A stretch of DNA of 64,000 nt from Tetraselmis striata. Lineage: Eukaryota > Chlorophyta > Chlorodendrophyceae > Chlorodendrales > Chlorodendraceae. A model generated the notes under the pieces. The model was given only the letters and a program-made list of their open reading frames with translations, searched no databases and was not told the DNA's origin. The stretch spans positions 33,867-97,866 of the forward strand of contig VCJN01000902.1 in the NCBI GenBank assembly GCA_006384855.1, written 5' to 3'. Below are positions 1-12,275 of this stretch, one piece after another. Both the position numbers and the translations under genes were made by a program. Within the stretch, counting starts at the first letter, position 1, and the number at the start of each line of letters is the position of its first letter.

Positions 1-669
1 GCACTCAGCTTGTACTCTTTCCCGTAGGATTGGGGTGGCATAGGCGGCCTGTGTACGGTAGGTGGCGAGTGCGACCGCCAGTGCCCCTGCTGACCGGCCC
101 GAACGGCGCACGGGCAGAACCGCGCCCTCGTACACCCCGGACCAGGGCCGGAACCCTGTGTGTCGTGACTAGGCACGTTCTATCCTCCACCGACTCTTTC
201 CACATCCCATCGTAGGTCCGCCAAGCCGTCCGTCGCCTCATTCGCACCCCGCCGGTCTAAAGTGCAGCGGTAGGCGCGGGCCAAATTATTTGGCTGCCGC
301 TTCGCGACGCTTCCGGTAACGTGCACGTACCACCGCGGGCCTGTATCACCCCGCGCGCACCGCGGATGGGTGAGAGGTGCTCAGACTTCCACCGGCGACC
401 AGCGCCTTGTTGCTACGATTGCACAGAACCTCGAGACTGACATTGGGTCAGTCTGGCCGAGCAGCCGTGGAAGGTTTACGCGACAGGCCTCGCCAGCCAG
501 CTGGGGAAGTGGCGTCGTTACAACGGAATGTTATTTAACCACACCGCGCCAGAGACGGCTTTGAAGTACACTACAGGACGCTAAATGCCGCGGCCATCCC
601 TACCCCGACGACTCTCCGTTGTCTGGGACGTGCTGATTGGGGACGTCCGTCTTTGCTGCGCAGGCTGAT
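1..669. other. No gene recognised
   Basis: Only short GC-rich open frames on both strands, with no recognisable domain and no convincing splice pattern. It lies directly upstream of the MFS transporter and may contain its promoter, but I see no specific promoter motif. Confidence 0.4.
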
Positions 670-3600
670 ATGGCCCACGGCTACCCTAGAAGCACCGACA
701 GCTTCTCGGAGCTATCTGACCGAGACGTTACCGACCGCTCCGTCGAGATGACGGAGCCCCACGACGACTACCGGGACTCCAACCCGGTGAGCGCACCACC
801 GCCCGCACCACCGCCCACCCCCGCGCACCGAACCCTCCACGCCTTATCAGCTTCTCTGACTGGTGAAATTACTCGCCCGCCTCGCGTGACCGAAGGACGT
901 GCCAGAGACTCATTGTCTGAACGATGATGCTTGGCAGGAGCCCAGCGAGTCGTCCGACAGGTGCAGTCCCTCGCCCGCAGCTTCCGTGTTATTGCCCCGT
1001 TGGTGCTCTTATTCCAAGCAACCTCTAGGCTCGTGCTACCCTCGCACGCGTATGTTCACGCGCCTCTGTTTGCTGTTGTCAGAGCCCCGCGCGTTAAGGT
1101 GCACTGGAAGCTTTACTTCTACACTTTGGCTGCCTCAATGAGCGAGCTTGCCAATGGCTATGATGTGGGCGCGTTTTCCTTTGCGCTCCTCCACTTCACG
1201 GTACGCCGAGCCTACGCCCTGCGCACGCGCCTGCTCTTGGCAAGTGACGCCTGAAGGCGCATATCACACGGGGCCGTGCGCTTGTCCTCTGCAGGCGGAT
1301 CCCACGATAGACCTCACCAGCTTTGAGGTGGCCGTCATTGTCGGCATGTTCAACATCGTGGCGGCCCTGGGCTGCCTGCTGGCTGGGCCCATCACGGACT
1401 GGGCAGGCCGCAAGGTGGGGCACAGTGCTGTGTGTGCATTGCCATCCAGGTGCCGCTCGTTTGGTATGTGATCGCTTACCCGCGCGCTCCTCCCTGCCAC
1501 CAGTCTTCCCTCATCGGCGGAAACCTCGTCAACTTTGTGGGCACCCTCCTCCTGGCGTACGCGCGCAGCTTCGAGGTCATGTTCCTCGGCCGCTTCATTA
1601 TGGGCCTGGGCGCCGGCATCGCGTTCATGGGGCCGGAGCTGTACGCCTCCGAGGTACGCACCGCCGGCATCACCACTGCCGTCACATGGGTGCTGCCGGG
1701 TGCCCCCCCGGGCCCGCTGATTATGGCACACCATCCGCAATGTATGCAGATCTCCCCGCCGCACGTCCGTGGGCTTACCTCCACGTGGGGCGAGCTCTTC
1801 ATCAACACCGGCATTCTAGTTGGCTATGTCTCCGGGTACCCCCCCCCCCCCCCCTCTGCAAATCCATCACCGACCACCAATACCACTTTGTGTCGACACC
1901 CAAGCCAGGACGCGTGCCGCACGTTGCCGCCTCGACCCCGCTGAGATGCGCGCGCTGCGGATTGACCCAGGTGGGCTCTCGGGGCGCACTGGCGGACGAT
2001 GGTGGCCCTGGGAGCCATCATCCCGGCGGTCTCTGTTTTGCTGCAGCTCATGATCCCCGAGTCCCCCAGGTACGAGGGCTCGCAGCCACGCCCGACCCTC
2101 GCGTCGACAGCTCCACATGGCAGCCCACTTGAGGCGGGAGGGATGGAGTGATGGCAGTGAATGGGGGGGATTTGGGAGGTCATGGCACGCTGCTGGCGCT
2201 GCCCACCCGGACATGCTCAGCCCGAATTCAGACGCAGCCCAGCATCGCCCTACCTGCAGGTGGATGCTGCAGAAGGGCAAGGAGGCGGAGGCTCGGGCGG
2301 CGCTGCGCAAGGTGGCAAATTACTCGCTCGAGCAGGAGCAGGAGCAGGTGATCAAGCGCCCCTCAAATCCCCCCGGTTCTCTACCTACCGAATCAACACG
2401 CCACGCGCTCCTAGCTACAAGGCTCTGATTCAGCGATCCTCTGTTATTGGTTCTTTGTCCGTGATTCTGCCTGCGGCAGGTGGACGAGATTGCAGCTGTG
2501 CTGGAGGCGGAGCGCGGCAATGACACCCCCGCGTGGAAGGAGCTGCTGTGCCCCAACAAGGCCCTGTTGCACGCCATGGCGGTCGGCTGGGGCGTCGCCC
2601 TCTTCCAGCAGCTGAACGGATCCGAGGTGACCCCCCCCCCCCCTCCGCGCCACCAACCAGGGGCGCACTCGCTGCTGACGTGGCTACAGCTCTGGAGCTG
2701 CCATGGTTGATGTCTGGGCTCTCGCCCTGCGTGCGCTGACCATGGCATGATGGCTCTCCCCAGGCTGTGGTGTACTACACGCCGACTGTGCTCAAGTCCG
2801 TGGGCGTTCCGGACGGCAACATGCTGTACGGCGTCACTGCCTTGGTGGGACTGTCAAAGGTGCGCTGCGTGCAACTGCGGCATTTAGGAGAGACCTACCA
2901 TCGGAGTGCGATAACATCGAGTGCCTGTCGAGGCACGTAGCACGGTGTCATAACGCTGCTGCTGTGACGCTGCTGCCGTGTCAAACATCCTGCATCTGAG
3001 ACAGCCGGCCGCCTCTCATTGCGCAGCTGCTTGCTTGGGCCCGTGGTACTCGGGGCCTCGTTTGTGTATTTTGATGTATACAGTCAGTTTTCCCTCCCTG
3101 CTGTACGGGCGCCTACGCACCCATGAAAACCCTTACTGTAGCCCTCAAATTGGGCTTGCATGCAAGCTATAAGAATAGTTGCTGTAGTTTCGCTTTAGTT
3201 TTGTCTACATTTGACCTCAGACGGGCAGGTTCATATCCGCAGTGTCCTGATTGCCGCTTCAGCGCCTTTCATAAAAACCCCATCCTGCTTAAGCCCAGAG
3301 CGTGTTAACGTTGCCCCCCCCCCCCCCCCCCCCCCCTCCCAAATGCCGCAGGCTCTCTTTGTCGCCGTGGCTCTGCTGAGCATGGACAGGACAGGGCGCC
3401 GCCCCCTGCTGCTCGTTGCCTCGGTCGGCGTCACGATCGGGCTCGGCATGCTGGCCTTTGCGTTCACGCTCGAGCCGGTCGTCCCCGTGCTCGCGGCGGG
3501 CGGCCTGTGCGCCTTCATGGCCTTCTTCAGCGTCGGCTGGGGCCCCCTCACGGGTGTCTACCTCGCGGAGGTCTTCCCACTGCGCATCAGGTACCGCACG

Positions 3601-4884
3601 GCCGGCGGTCAACCCCGCCCAGCAGCCGGTGCCCTATCGCACAGAGCGAAACCCTGCATACCAGGACGCTGTGTCCACTCGATGAGAGTCAAAGTCAAAT
3701 CGGCCTCCTGCATGTGAAGACGGAAGCATGGGCTTGGTATTTATGTTTCCCTTTTGGCGGTCCCGGTGTGGAGTTGTCCCACTGCGCGTCATCAACGTGA
3801 CAGCCTGTGGCACCCGTCAGCGGAATTGATGTTACGCGCGACGATGACGCTGTTTGGTGTGTACATTGTGCGCGTTTACTGCGTTTTCACTCTGAATGCT
3901 GGGGCAGACATACCCCTGAGAGCCCCTGTCACAAGCCTCAAACCGGGTTTGCGTGCGACCTACACCGGGTGCCGACGCGGTGCTAAGAACACTGCGCTGC
4001 CTGCCAGAGGTCAAATGTGGGGGAAACCATGCGAACTTTCTCATTGCAGCTTGCATACGTGCCCAGTGTGAGGCTTACAACAAAGGGTTGTTATTGGGTG
4101 TGTCGGCTCGCGTACCAGACCGTTCGCCCCTATGCCGTGATGCTCTCGTCTAGATTTGACCTCTGGCAGGTACCCCTCTGCAGTGTTTGTATCACAGGGC
4201 CGGCAGCGTATACGTGTGGCGCACTACCCGCAGCTCTAATTGGCCGCCGCACTCGTCTGGATTCCCCCCCCCCCCCCCTGCCTGACCCGTGAGTCTCTGC
4301 CCCATGCTGCAGGGGATCCGCCGTCGGCATCGGGTGGGCGCTGAACCGCCTGACCAGCGGCGTGGTGGCGCTCGTCTTCGACCCCATGACCAAGCTCATC
4401 GGCGACGGCGGCACCTTTTTCTTCTTCGCCTTCATCGCGGCCGTGTCGGTGGTCTACTCCTGGTTTGTGGTCCCCGAGACCAAAGGTGCCCCCCTTCCCC
4501 CTCTGCGCATATCGATCCCATCGCGACGACGGTGGTCTCACTGCGCCGTGCTGCCCACCTGGTAGCAAACACAAATGCCTGCCGGTGCTGAATCACTCAC
4601 AAGAACCCTTTCCATCGGCCACAAATTGGGCTTGCGTGCAACTCATAGGAAAATGCGCTACAGTTGTGCCACAGCTTCGTATTGCACCTCTGGCAGGCAG
4701 GGCAGGGCCGGTCCTCCTCCGCGGTGTTCTCATTACCGCACCCGTACTTGTGCGCTCGCGCGCAGGGAAAACTCTGGAGGAGATCAACGCCCTGTTTGAG
4801 CGCCGGGCGGAGGGCGGCTCCAAGGGGCCCAAGCCGCTCAGCGCGCGCGAGTGGGAGCACGCCAAGGAGGAGCGCCACGTCTGA
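670..4884 (+). CDS. MFS sugar/polyol transporter, about 12 exons
   Basis: A sugar-porter family member of the major facilitator superfamily, expected to be a 12-helix membrane protein moving a hexose or polyol, probably by proton symport. Firm exons: up to 1200, 1295-1414, 1504-1653, 1750-1835, 1971-2069, 2260-2347, 2480-2626, 2764-2859, 3352-3590, 4313-4485 and 4766-4884; all have GT-AG borders and compatible phases. Family motifs appear in order: NGYDVGA in helix 1, DWAGRK after helix 2, FLGRFIMGLGAG and PELYASE around helix 4, PESPRW after helix 6 (formed across a splice), FQQLNGSE in helix 7, DRTGRRPLL after helix 8, EVFPLRIRGSA, and PETKGKTLEE at the C terminus. The last three look most like plant polyol transporters, so mannitol or a similar polyol is a possible substrate (inference). 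The N terminus is uncertain: ATG 670 with donor at 787 gives a plausible acidic start, but the acceptor (966 or about 1083) is unclear. Length would be about 500-550 aa, normal for the family. Confidence 0.87.
3120..3270 (+). repeat. Dispersed intron repeat, copy in transporter intron
   Basis: Carries the family's shared blocks: CAAATTGGGCTTGCATGCAA, a short variable part, then GTCTACATTTGACCTC and a GGCAGGTTC tail. It lies inside the intron between 2859 and 3352. The same blocks recur near 4600, 12160 and 28320. Confidence 0.7.
4590..4745 (+). repeat. Dispersed intron repeat, copy in last transporter intron
   Basis: Begins CAAGAACCC, then CAAATTGGGCTTGCGTGCAA, and ends with CTCTGGCAGGCAGGGCAGG. 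It matches the copies near 3120 and 28315. Shorter pieces of the same family occur at about 3925-4020 and 4147-4180 in the preceding intron. Confidence 0.65.
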
Positions 4885-5997
4885 GGAGGGGCGCTCACTC
4901 ACCACAGTGGTGCGGCGCTGCGGGTGTCCCCCGCCCGTGCGGCAGCGGCCCCGGCACCCGCGCAGCTCGCTGTATTTATAAGCAGCGGGTGCATTGCTTG
5001 TGTCTGCCCTGGGGGGGCACAGATAGGAGGGCGTGTGCGAATCCCAGGTGCCATATCGCTGTGAACTCTCGCGCTGGGCCGAAGGGCAGCCAGCCACGTT
5101 ACCCTCATCTCCCCGGCCACGCATGGAATGGCGTTTGCGTATATTATTATGGACAAGTCAGCTGACTGATTGTAAAGCACTGTATCCCCAACGGAGTGCG
5201 CTGGGGGGGGGGGGGGGGGGGGGGGTCTCTGCCCCCACTCAGCTGTCCGCCTGTGAGCCTGCCCCGCGGCCTAGCCTGCTGCCCCATGTTCGCCAAGCTG
5301 CAGTTGCTGGAGTTAATTGTTCTTATCGGCTGGGGGGTCAGGCGTGATTGGTGGCGATTGCATTTGCTGGGAGCGACATAGACAGTCTCACCGTAGGAGA
5401 GTATATAAATGTATTGCTGAAACGTACAATAATCCAAGAAGAAGGAGCAAAAGGAGCACCAGGACCAACCAAACGGAACCCAGCCGCCAATCACCAGTCT
5501 AGCTCGTCCGGACGTGATTCCAGGTGCGATGTCAATAAATGCTGCGCACTCCCCACGATTCTCTGTGGGAGCACGGGTGGCTGGTTGTCCGGCAGCATGG
5601 CGGTGTGCCAATGGCTTCAATAAAACAGGTAGCGTGAGTGGAATAGCCCCCCGCCCCCCGCATTAAGGGCCTTCAGAGGGCTGCATGCCAAGCGCTTGAA
5701 TCACTGGAACGTGCGCGGGATTGTGCTGCCGGGCCGTACAAAGACAAATGGCCTGCTTTGCCCGGGAATGAAGATGTAACAAGTTTCAATTACAATGCCG
5801 CATTATCGTGTAGTTGCGGCTCCAGCAGCGATTGTGTTGTGATATTATTAGCCTGCTCCTATGTATATTAAACTGCACAATTAATCATATGACAATACAA
5901 CTATGTGGAAAGGCTCACCCCACGTTGCCTCGAACGCCAACTATAGCGGTGGTCAGTAGGCTCTGGGGCGGGGCGGCGCGCTGATGCCTGATGGGCG
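4885..5997. other. Intergenic, converging 3' ends
   Basis: Lies between the ends of the transporter (+) and the SGNH hydrolase (-). It contains a G homopolymer at about 5202-5224 and AATAAA hexamers near 5534 and 5619 that could be polyadenylation signals. No coding exon is recognised. Confidence 0.5.
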
Positions 5998-7982
5998 TCA
6001 GCGGAGGCCGCGGAGAGATATCTTCCTGGTGTCTCCGAGCGCCAGGGGGCGGACCACGCGGCTCACGCAGTCCGCCAGCACCTTGTAGCCGTTGACCGAG
6101 GGGTGGACCGTGTCGGGCATCAAATTACCGTCGATCTGGCGGCGCTGCACATGGGGGCGGCATACCAGACACACAGCATAGACCGGACGCAGTGAGATCG
6201 GCAGCCGCCAGGCGCAACGGTGCGAAACGCTGAACGAAAAATAGCCGAAACGTAGCATGGCCATTGGAGGCCATATCTGCCATGCGTTTTGACCCTCAAA
6301 TATATATACATATCAAACATATATATATTACAGTGCATTCCGGCAGAAATTACTCAAAAATGATAACCTCGAGCTTTGCTTGCATGCACCTACAGCTTAA
6401 ATTATGACTAAGTCGTAGTTCAGCCATAGTTCAGCTGTCCGCCTTACCGTATATCGTTCATGCAATCTCATTATTTCTTATAGTGGGAGGTGGGGGGGGG
6501 GGGGGGGGGGGGGGGGGGGGGCTCACGTTGATGAAGCGGTCAATGCAGCTCACAAAGGTGACCTTCTCCTCGCGGCTGGCAAGGTCGGCGTACGCCGCAT
6601 TGATTTCCTCGATGCCCCTGGAGAATCTGCTGGGCCAGTCGTAGTTCTCGTCGTCGTCGCCGCCGTCGCCGCACGTGAGCACGCTGGTGATGACGACCTG
6701 CGTCTCGCAGGCCCTGGAGCGAATGTACGCGATCATGTCCCGCACGTTCTCCATCGCGTTGGTCACGATCCGGGCGCGGTTGTTTCCGTCCTGCCGCGGA
6801 GGTATACCGTTAGGAATATACATTGAGCCGTATAGTTGCGGTAGGTTTCGTGTGGGCTGGGAGTAAGGGAAGCGGGGGTACACGCCAGCGGGGATGTGAG
6901 GGAGGGTTGCACCTCGAGGTCCCTGTTTGCAGCACGCACGAGATCGACGATGCCAATGGAGATGACGACCACTTTGGGGTAGATACGGTCCGGAAACTCG
7001 CCGTGGGTGATGCGGTACAGCAGGTTGGCTGAGGTGTCGCCGGCAATACCGGCCCAGGTGCTCCTGAAGCCGGCCTGTTCCATGTAGTCCCTCCACACGC
7101 TACCCGCACGCTCCGCCCAGTACTCCACAATGGAGTCGCCGTACCAGACCACATCCAGCTGAGCAGATCGTAGCCACAGCGGTGCGAGTACACAAAAATG
7201 AAGGGAAATTCAATATTTCTCTGTCTATTGTAATGAATATGTGAAATGAAGAATACAAGATGGTGTTTTTATTAATAATACTACTCCTGCGATAAGCAAT
7301 AAACAAGAAGAGCATGCAAACAGCGCACAGGGACAAGATGATCAAACAATATGGGCAAAGAGGGAGGGCTGGTCGACTTTATGTATCAGACAGCGTTACT
7401 GGTACTCGAAGAACAAAACGAATTGAACTGCCTGAGAAACCGTGTTAAGAAACTAGGGAAATATTCTAATATTTCATAACTAAGATATAATCTCGAAATA
7501 TGGATTATGTTATGGCAAATATTAAAACGACCACGTATGAATATAATACAAGGCAACAAGGCAGTATGACAATGCCGAAATGAAACAGCAAAACAAACAA
7601 TGGACGAGGCGTAGATAGCCGGAGGAGGCCTTACCTCGCAGCCTCCCTTCTCTACGCGGTTCTTGTTGTCGATGTAGCGCTGCTGCCAGCCGGAGTGTCC
7701 CTCCGATCTTCCGGTGTCATAGTTAGTGCGGGCGATGGGATAGGGACACCGGGCCGACTCGCGGATGCAGGTGTTGCTGCTCCCGGCCTGTGCGCTCACG
7801 CCGCCGCTGGCGACCTCCGCGGGGCGCAGCCGGTCCTCCAGCGGCTCCGTCTCGGCCCAGGGCCGTACCTCGTGCATCAACCACGCGCCGGCCATCTCGT
7901 CGGACTCTTGGGCCTGGGTGGCCAGGGCCAGCGCCATCAGCGCAGTGGCCACCAGAGCCGAGCTTGATCGCAGACCAGACAT
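5998..7982 (-). CDS. Secreted SGNH/GDSL hydrolase, PAF-acetylhydrolase-like
   Basis: Four exons on the minus strand: 7982-7635, 7158-6913, 6790-6527 and 6135-5998. All junctions are phase 0 with GT-AG borders, giving 331 aa. Residues 1-25 form a typical signal peptide (MSGLRSSSALVATALMALAL, then ATQAQ), so the enzyme probably enters the secretory pathway. SGNH blocks are visible: VWYGDSIVEYW (block I nucleophile Ser), AGIAGDTSANLL (block II Gly), SIGIVDL at block III, and DTVHPSVNGY (block V Asp and His). The spacing resembles the PAF-acetylhydrolase 1B alpha branch, which cleaves acyl esters, but the substrate cannot be read from sequence. Block III normally reads G-x-N-D/N; here Val replaces the oxyanion-hole Asn. 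The intron between 6526 and 6136 starts with a 30-nt C run on the sense strand. The start is the first ATG and yields the signal peptide directly. Confidence 0.85.
6492..6521. repeat. 30-nt G/C homopolymer in SGNH intron
   Basis: An uninterrupted G run on the plus strand, which is C on the sense strand of the SGNH gene. It starts a few bases inside the intron from the donor next to 6527. Confidence 0.95.
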
Positions 7983-9201
7983 CGTCCTCGTCCTCGCCGT
8001 GATCGACCAAGGTTTATCTCGGGTGTATTATATTTGATCTTCTTACAGTTTGACCCCCGCTGTGGCCCTCTCGAAGACTTGCAGAGCCGGCCGGGTATCC
8101 TCTTACGACAGCTTGAGCTCGCCTGCATGAGGAAAAATGTCTGGGTCAACAATAAGCGCTGGTGAAATACAGCGAGGTGGGATAAGGGGGCGGCATTCGG
8201 GGAGTTGTATCGACAGGCCCTGGAGTCACGCTGCAGCATGAACTCTCATCAGTTCGCGTTCTGTACGGAAGAAGTCGCGATCGGCGTAACTTCCCTTACA
8301 GCCCGACCCTGCCCCTAATGCTCCCTCTGTCGCTGGTGTCGACTGGGCCTAAAGGTATGCGACTCCCTAAGGCGTACTCTGGCCAGACCAATACCCAGGG
8401 AACGTCCGAACCCCACCGGGGAGGAGGGGAACATAAAAAGCGCAGGCGGAGGGGAGCCCGGACGGAGGGGGCCTGATGGGGAATGGAAAAGGGTGGGTAG
8501 GAATCGACCAGTCGTCAAGAGGAACCGGATACCGTGCGCGGGCCGGGCTCAGCGGAGGCTTCTGGCGGCATGGGAGGGGGTAAAGAAATGAGATAGGGCG
8601 GGGGAGCGGTGAGGTGGTCGCCGGTGTGCAGTTCATTGCCGAATTGCGTGTCGTCGCGACCGTACGTCCCCTACAACAACAGCCCCTAGTTGCGACGTTG
8701 CGACCGGTATCCCGTACTGCGTTGCAATTGCTAAAGTTTGTATATTATGTAGGAACTAATGTATAGTTTGTATATAAAACAGCTAAACTCGACCGCCAGT
8801 CGCTAAATACGCGATAATACGCCTCCGGCGGCGGGGCGCGCGCCGGGGCGGCGGCGCGGCGGGCGCCGATTTCGACTAACCCGTACTGGATACCTGCCGC
8901 TCTTCTTTGTGATACCGTTATTGACCGGTAATCCTGCATATATGTAATATACCTGTCTGAATCTCTACTCGTATTTTGAAATGTTAATGCCATACGACAG
9001 ATATTTGGGGTTGAATGTTCAGGATACGACGCAATAAGGAGCCAAAACATAGCGTCTTGGACCCCGGCCGTAGCCGCACCCAGCTGTGGCACTGCAACGA
9101 TCACCACCGAGGTACGAGTAGCAGCCACTCTCTGCGCCTCTTCATGCCTGCCCCAGCCTGCTGCCTCCACAGAGTGCGCTGGCATTCAGAGAGGGAGAGT
9201 G

Positions 9202-9232
<31 letters not shown>

Positions 9233-9799
9233 ACTCGATGGTGGCTTGTCTTTCCGCCTAGACAGTTCTCATGTCAGCAATATTTATCTCTCCCTCAAAA
9301 ATCCAAGTGTAAAATGTTTCTCAGCCACCAGGATGGCTCCCTTGTGGTAGGTGACGGCAGTGGCCCAGTGCAGCTGTGTGTGCAGGTGTGCCGGTAGAAG
9401 CGTGGCAGCAAAGTGGAGAGAAAGGGATTAGGTATAAGGACCACCCGGCGCCGTCAGCTTGGAGGAGCTGCTAGCGCCCCTGCTGGTGAGGAAGCACACC
9501 GCGAGAGCTAGTGCCAGAGCAAAATGCCAGTGTCTGCAATTCATCAGTTGAAAATGTGACTTAACAGCAACAAGTGCCACTGACCCGCTGCACAATTCAT
9601 TACGTGGCGGTCAGAGGGGCTGCAGTACTTTGTCACAAGACAAATCAGCGGCTCTGTACATCTTCCATCATGCTGCAAGCACTGGAAAGTCGTAAGACAA
9701 GGGCCCTGCGCAGACGGCCAACGATCTCTCGGAGCGCCTCGCTATGATGGCTGCAATGCCTGGCAAATGAGCTCAGATTCAGCCATCCATGCCATTGGC
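7983..9799. other. Intergenic, no gene recognised
   Basis: Divides the 5' end of the SGNH gene from the 3' end of the EsV-1-7-like gene. It holds a 30-nt G run at 9201-9230 and some open frames (for example 8745-9185 on the minus strand) that lack domains, splice context or plausible composition. The SGNH promoter should be in the first few hundred bases; no motif is clear. Confidence 0.45.
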
Positions 9800-12007
9800 T
9801 CACTTGCGCTTGATCAAGTCGACCGCATCGCAGGGGCGCGCCGGACACCCCTCGCACCACCTCGCCCGGCTGGCGGGCGTGCCCGGCAGCCCAAACACCG
9901 GCCGCCCAATGCCGCAGTCGCATACCTTGAGGTTTATGGCCAGGGCGGGCTTGGCTGGGCAGTCGCGGCACCAGATGGCGTCCGCCATCTGCCCGGGGGC
10001 GCCCGGCGGGAGGGCGTACACGGGGCGCGCCCTGCCGCACTGGCACCGCTTGCTCACCACGTCGACGGCGTTGGCCGGGCGCAAGGGGCAGCGCGCGCAC
10101 CACCGCGCGTCCTTGCGCGCCCAGCCCAGCAGCCCAAAGGTGGGCTGGGAGCGCCCGCACTCACAGTTCTTGTTCACCACGTTGACGGCCTTCTCGGGGA
10201 GGGAGGGGCACTGTGCGCACCAGCGCGCGTCCTTCGGCGCCTTGCCGGGCATGCCCAGGCTGGGGAGGCTCCGCCCGCACTCGCAGCGCTGCCGGCAGGT
10301 GGGGGCACCACAAGGCACAGTCATCCTCAGCGCCAGTGCCCATGCGAACGGCCCACTTCATCCAAAGAGAAGCTCATGAATACCAGGATACGCAAATACA
10401 GCCAGTCAGTGTTGCACACGTCCTATCAGAGAGAGAGAGAGGGGCATGGAGAGTTCGTACATAGAGCTGAAACCTCACACGTCCTGTCAAGATGTTACGC
10501 CTTGTCAAATTGCGCCTAATCAAGACCAGTGGGTCGAAAGACAAACGCGGAAACTCGGGGCACTGATACAAAATGGAAAGCCGTTTAATCTCATTTTCAT
10601 GAGAGTTACATGACCTATAATTCACATGAGGCGGCCTTAACACAAGGAGTAGGGTACCGCGCTACTGCTAATACGTAATAGGGTCACTACATGAGATATG
10701 GTAGCAGGAAATAGCCAATGACAACACCAGCTAGCATGTACATCCCTTTTAGTCTCTAGTTTTGGGCATGTCAATCCCTCCTTGTGCATGAGCAATCCCC
10801 GGCGCTCGCATTTGACAGCGACATGGCATGGTTGTTGGGTCTGCTTAGATTTGTGCTTGCGCCGGGTGGCGAGTCCATTTGGCTGACCACAGACTGTGAT
10901 CTGTGATGATTGCCGAGGCGGTGGGCTGAAGGCACGGGGGCGCACTATGTCGCTCGAGGCGGGAGCGGTGGCGCTCACCCTGTGGGCCACGTTGACCGCT
11001 GTGTACGGCTTTCCGGGGCACTTGGCGCACCAGCGCGCCGCCTTCTTCTGCTCCCCCGGCATCCCCAGGCTGGGCCAGCTCTGCCCGCACTCGCAGCGCT
11101 TCTTGGCGAGGTCCACCGCGCCCGCCGGCTTGGCCGGGCAGCGCGCGCACCACCGCGCGTCCTTCCGCGCCTCGCCGCGCAGCCCAAACGTCGGCTGCCG
11201 CCTCCCGCACTCGCAGCACCTGCTCACGATGTGCACCGCGCCCGGCGGCTTGGCGGGGCAGTGCGGGCACCAGCGCGCGTCCTTGGCCGCCTGCCCCGCG
11301 AGCCCCATGCTTGGCAGGCCCCGACCGCACTCGCACCTGCGGGCCTTGCTCACCAGCGTCGCCTTCTTGGGGAGGCCCGGGCAGGCGGCGCACCACTCGG
11401 GCGGGCTCCCCGGGAGCCCAAAGCTCGGCGCCGCCCTGCCGCACTGGCAGCGCTTCTTGAGCACGTTCACGGCGGCTGCGGGCAGGGAGGGGCACTTGCG
11501 GCACCAGCGCGCGTCCCGGCCGCGGTCGCCGGGCAGGCCAAAGGTGGCGATGGCGACGCCGCACGCGCACCGCTTGCTCGTGACGTTCACGGCCTGTGGG
11601 GACTTGTGCGGGCAGCGCGCGCACCACTTGGCGTCGCGCCCCGAGTCGCCCGGGTTGCCCAGGCTGGGCTTGGACTTGCCGCACTGGCAGATCTTCCCCA
11701 CTACGTCCAGCGCCTCCGCCGGTTTGGCCGGGCAGCATGCACACCAGCACGCGATGCGGTGCGGGTCGCCCAGGACCGCGTACCGCGGCACACCATTGCC
11801 GCACGCGCAATGCGTTGGAGTGGGCGGGGCAGGCTCGCTGCCGCCTTCCATGCGCGTCGGGTCTGGGGGCGGAGCGTGCGGCACTGGCAGCTCCACCGGC
11901 ACCGTCGCAGGTAGTGAGGCCGGCGGCGCCGCGGCTGGCTGGCCAGCAACGCCGGCGGCTGTCTCCTGGTTTGGCGCGCATGGGAAGTTGAGGTCAGCGG
12001 ACGGCAC
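9800..12007 (-). CDS. EsV-1-7-like cysteine-repeat protein, 11 repeats
   Basis: Two exons, 12007(or upstream)-10979 and 10288-9800, joined in phase 0. The splice rebuilds the exact 14-residue spacing between repeats 7 and 8, which strongly supports the junction. Each unit of about 40 aa follows C-x-C-G-x4-P-x-[FLM]-G-x-P-G, then DARWC-x2-CP, then a [AV]-[VL]-[ND]-[VL] tail before the next C. Exon 1 has seven units and exon 2 four, and the protein stops right after the last. Repeat 4 is about four residues short. The layout matches the EsV-1-7 repeat (C-x4-C-x16-C-x2-H) described in Ectocarpus and its virus, but the first pair is C-x-C, and Cys replaces the final His, giving a Cys4 site likely to bind zinc. 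The biochemical role of the family is unknown; one brown-algal member acts in development. Before the repeats is a Pro/Ala-rich stretch. The start is unresolved: 12007 is GTG, the frame stays open upstream to an acceptor-like CACAG, and the first in-frame ATG is 11851, so a 5' exon is likely missing. Confidence 0.8.
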
Positions 12008-12028
12008 AGCGACATGAAGCCTGTGACA

Positions 12029-12110
12029 AGGGTGGGAATGATGAGCGCGGTGAGCGGATCAGAGGGGGACGCGACTGGGGCATATGTAGGCTGATGACAT
12101 AGTCTGGCAT
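12029..12110. repeat. 82-bp duplication, copy A
   Basis: From GGGTGGGAATGATG to CATAGTCTGGCA, this nearly matches 12821-12902 in the same orientation. It lies just upstream of the EsV-1-7-like gene and may contain part of its 5' end. Confidence 0.8.
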
Positions 12111-12159
12111 ACCACATCGACCCAGACGTCAGAACCATCTGCGGATGCCGACGCACCCA

Positions 12160-12275
12160 TAAGAACCCTCATTTAGCCACAGATGAGCCCTGCATGCAAC
12201 CAGTAAGGACATTAGCTATAGTCCCTTCATATTTCCGTCTACATTTGACATTTTCGTCTTTGCAATGTGCCCATT
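12160..12275 (+). repeat. Dispersed intron repeat family, intergenic copy
   Basis: Contains AAGAACCCTCAT, CCCTGCATGCAACCAGTAAG and CGTCTACATTTGACATTTTCG. The blocks are in the same order as in the transporter and clathrin intron copies, but this one is between genes. Confidence 0.6.

Noticed and set aside
8745..9185. 146-codon minus-strand frame between SGNH and EsV-1-7 genes
   Set aside because: No domain, no splice context, and composition changes abruptly along it; probably chance.
10896..12017. Long plus-strand open frames (over 330 codons) opposite the EsV-1-7-like gene
   Set aside because: They mirror the GC-rich cysteine repeats and have no domain; the minus-strand reading gives clean repeats and a phase-perfect splice.
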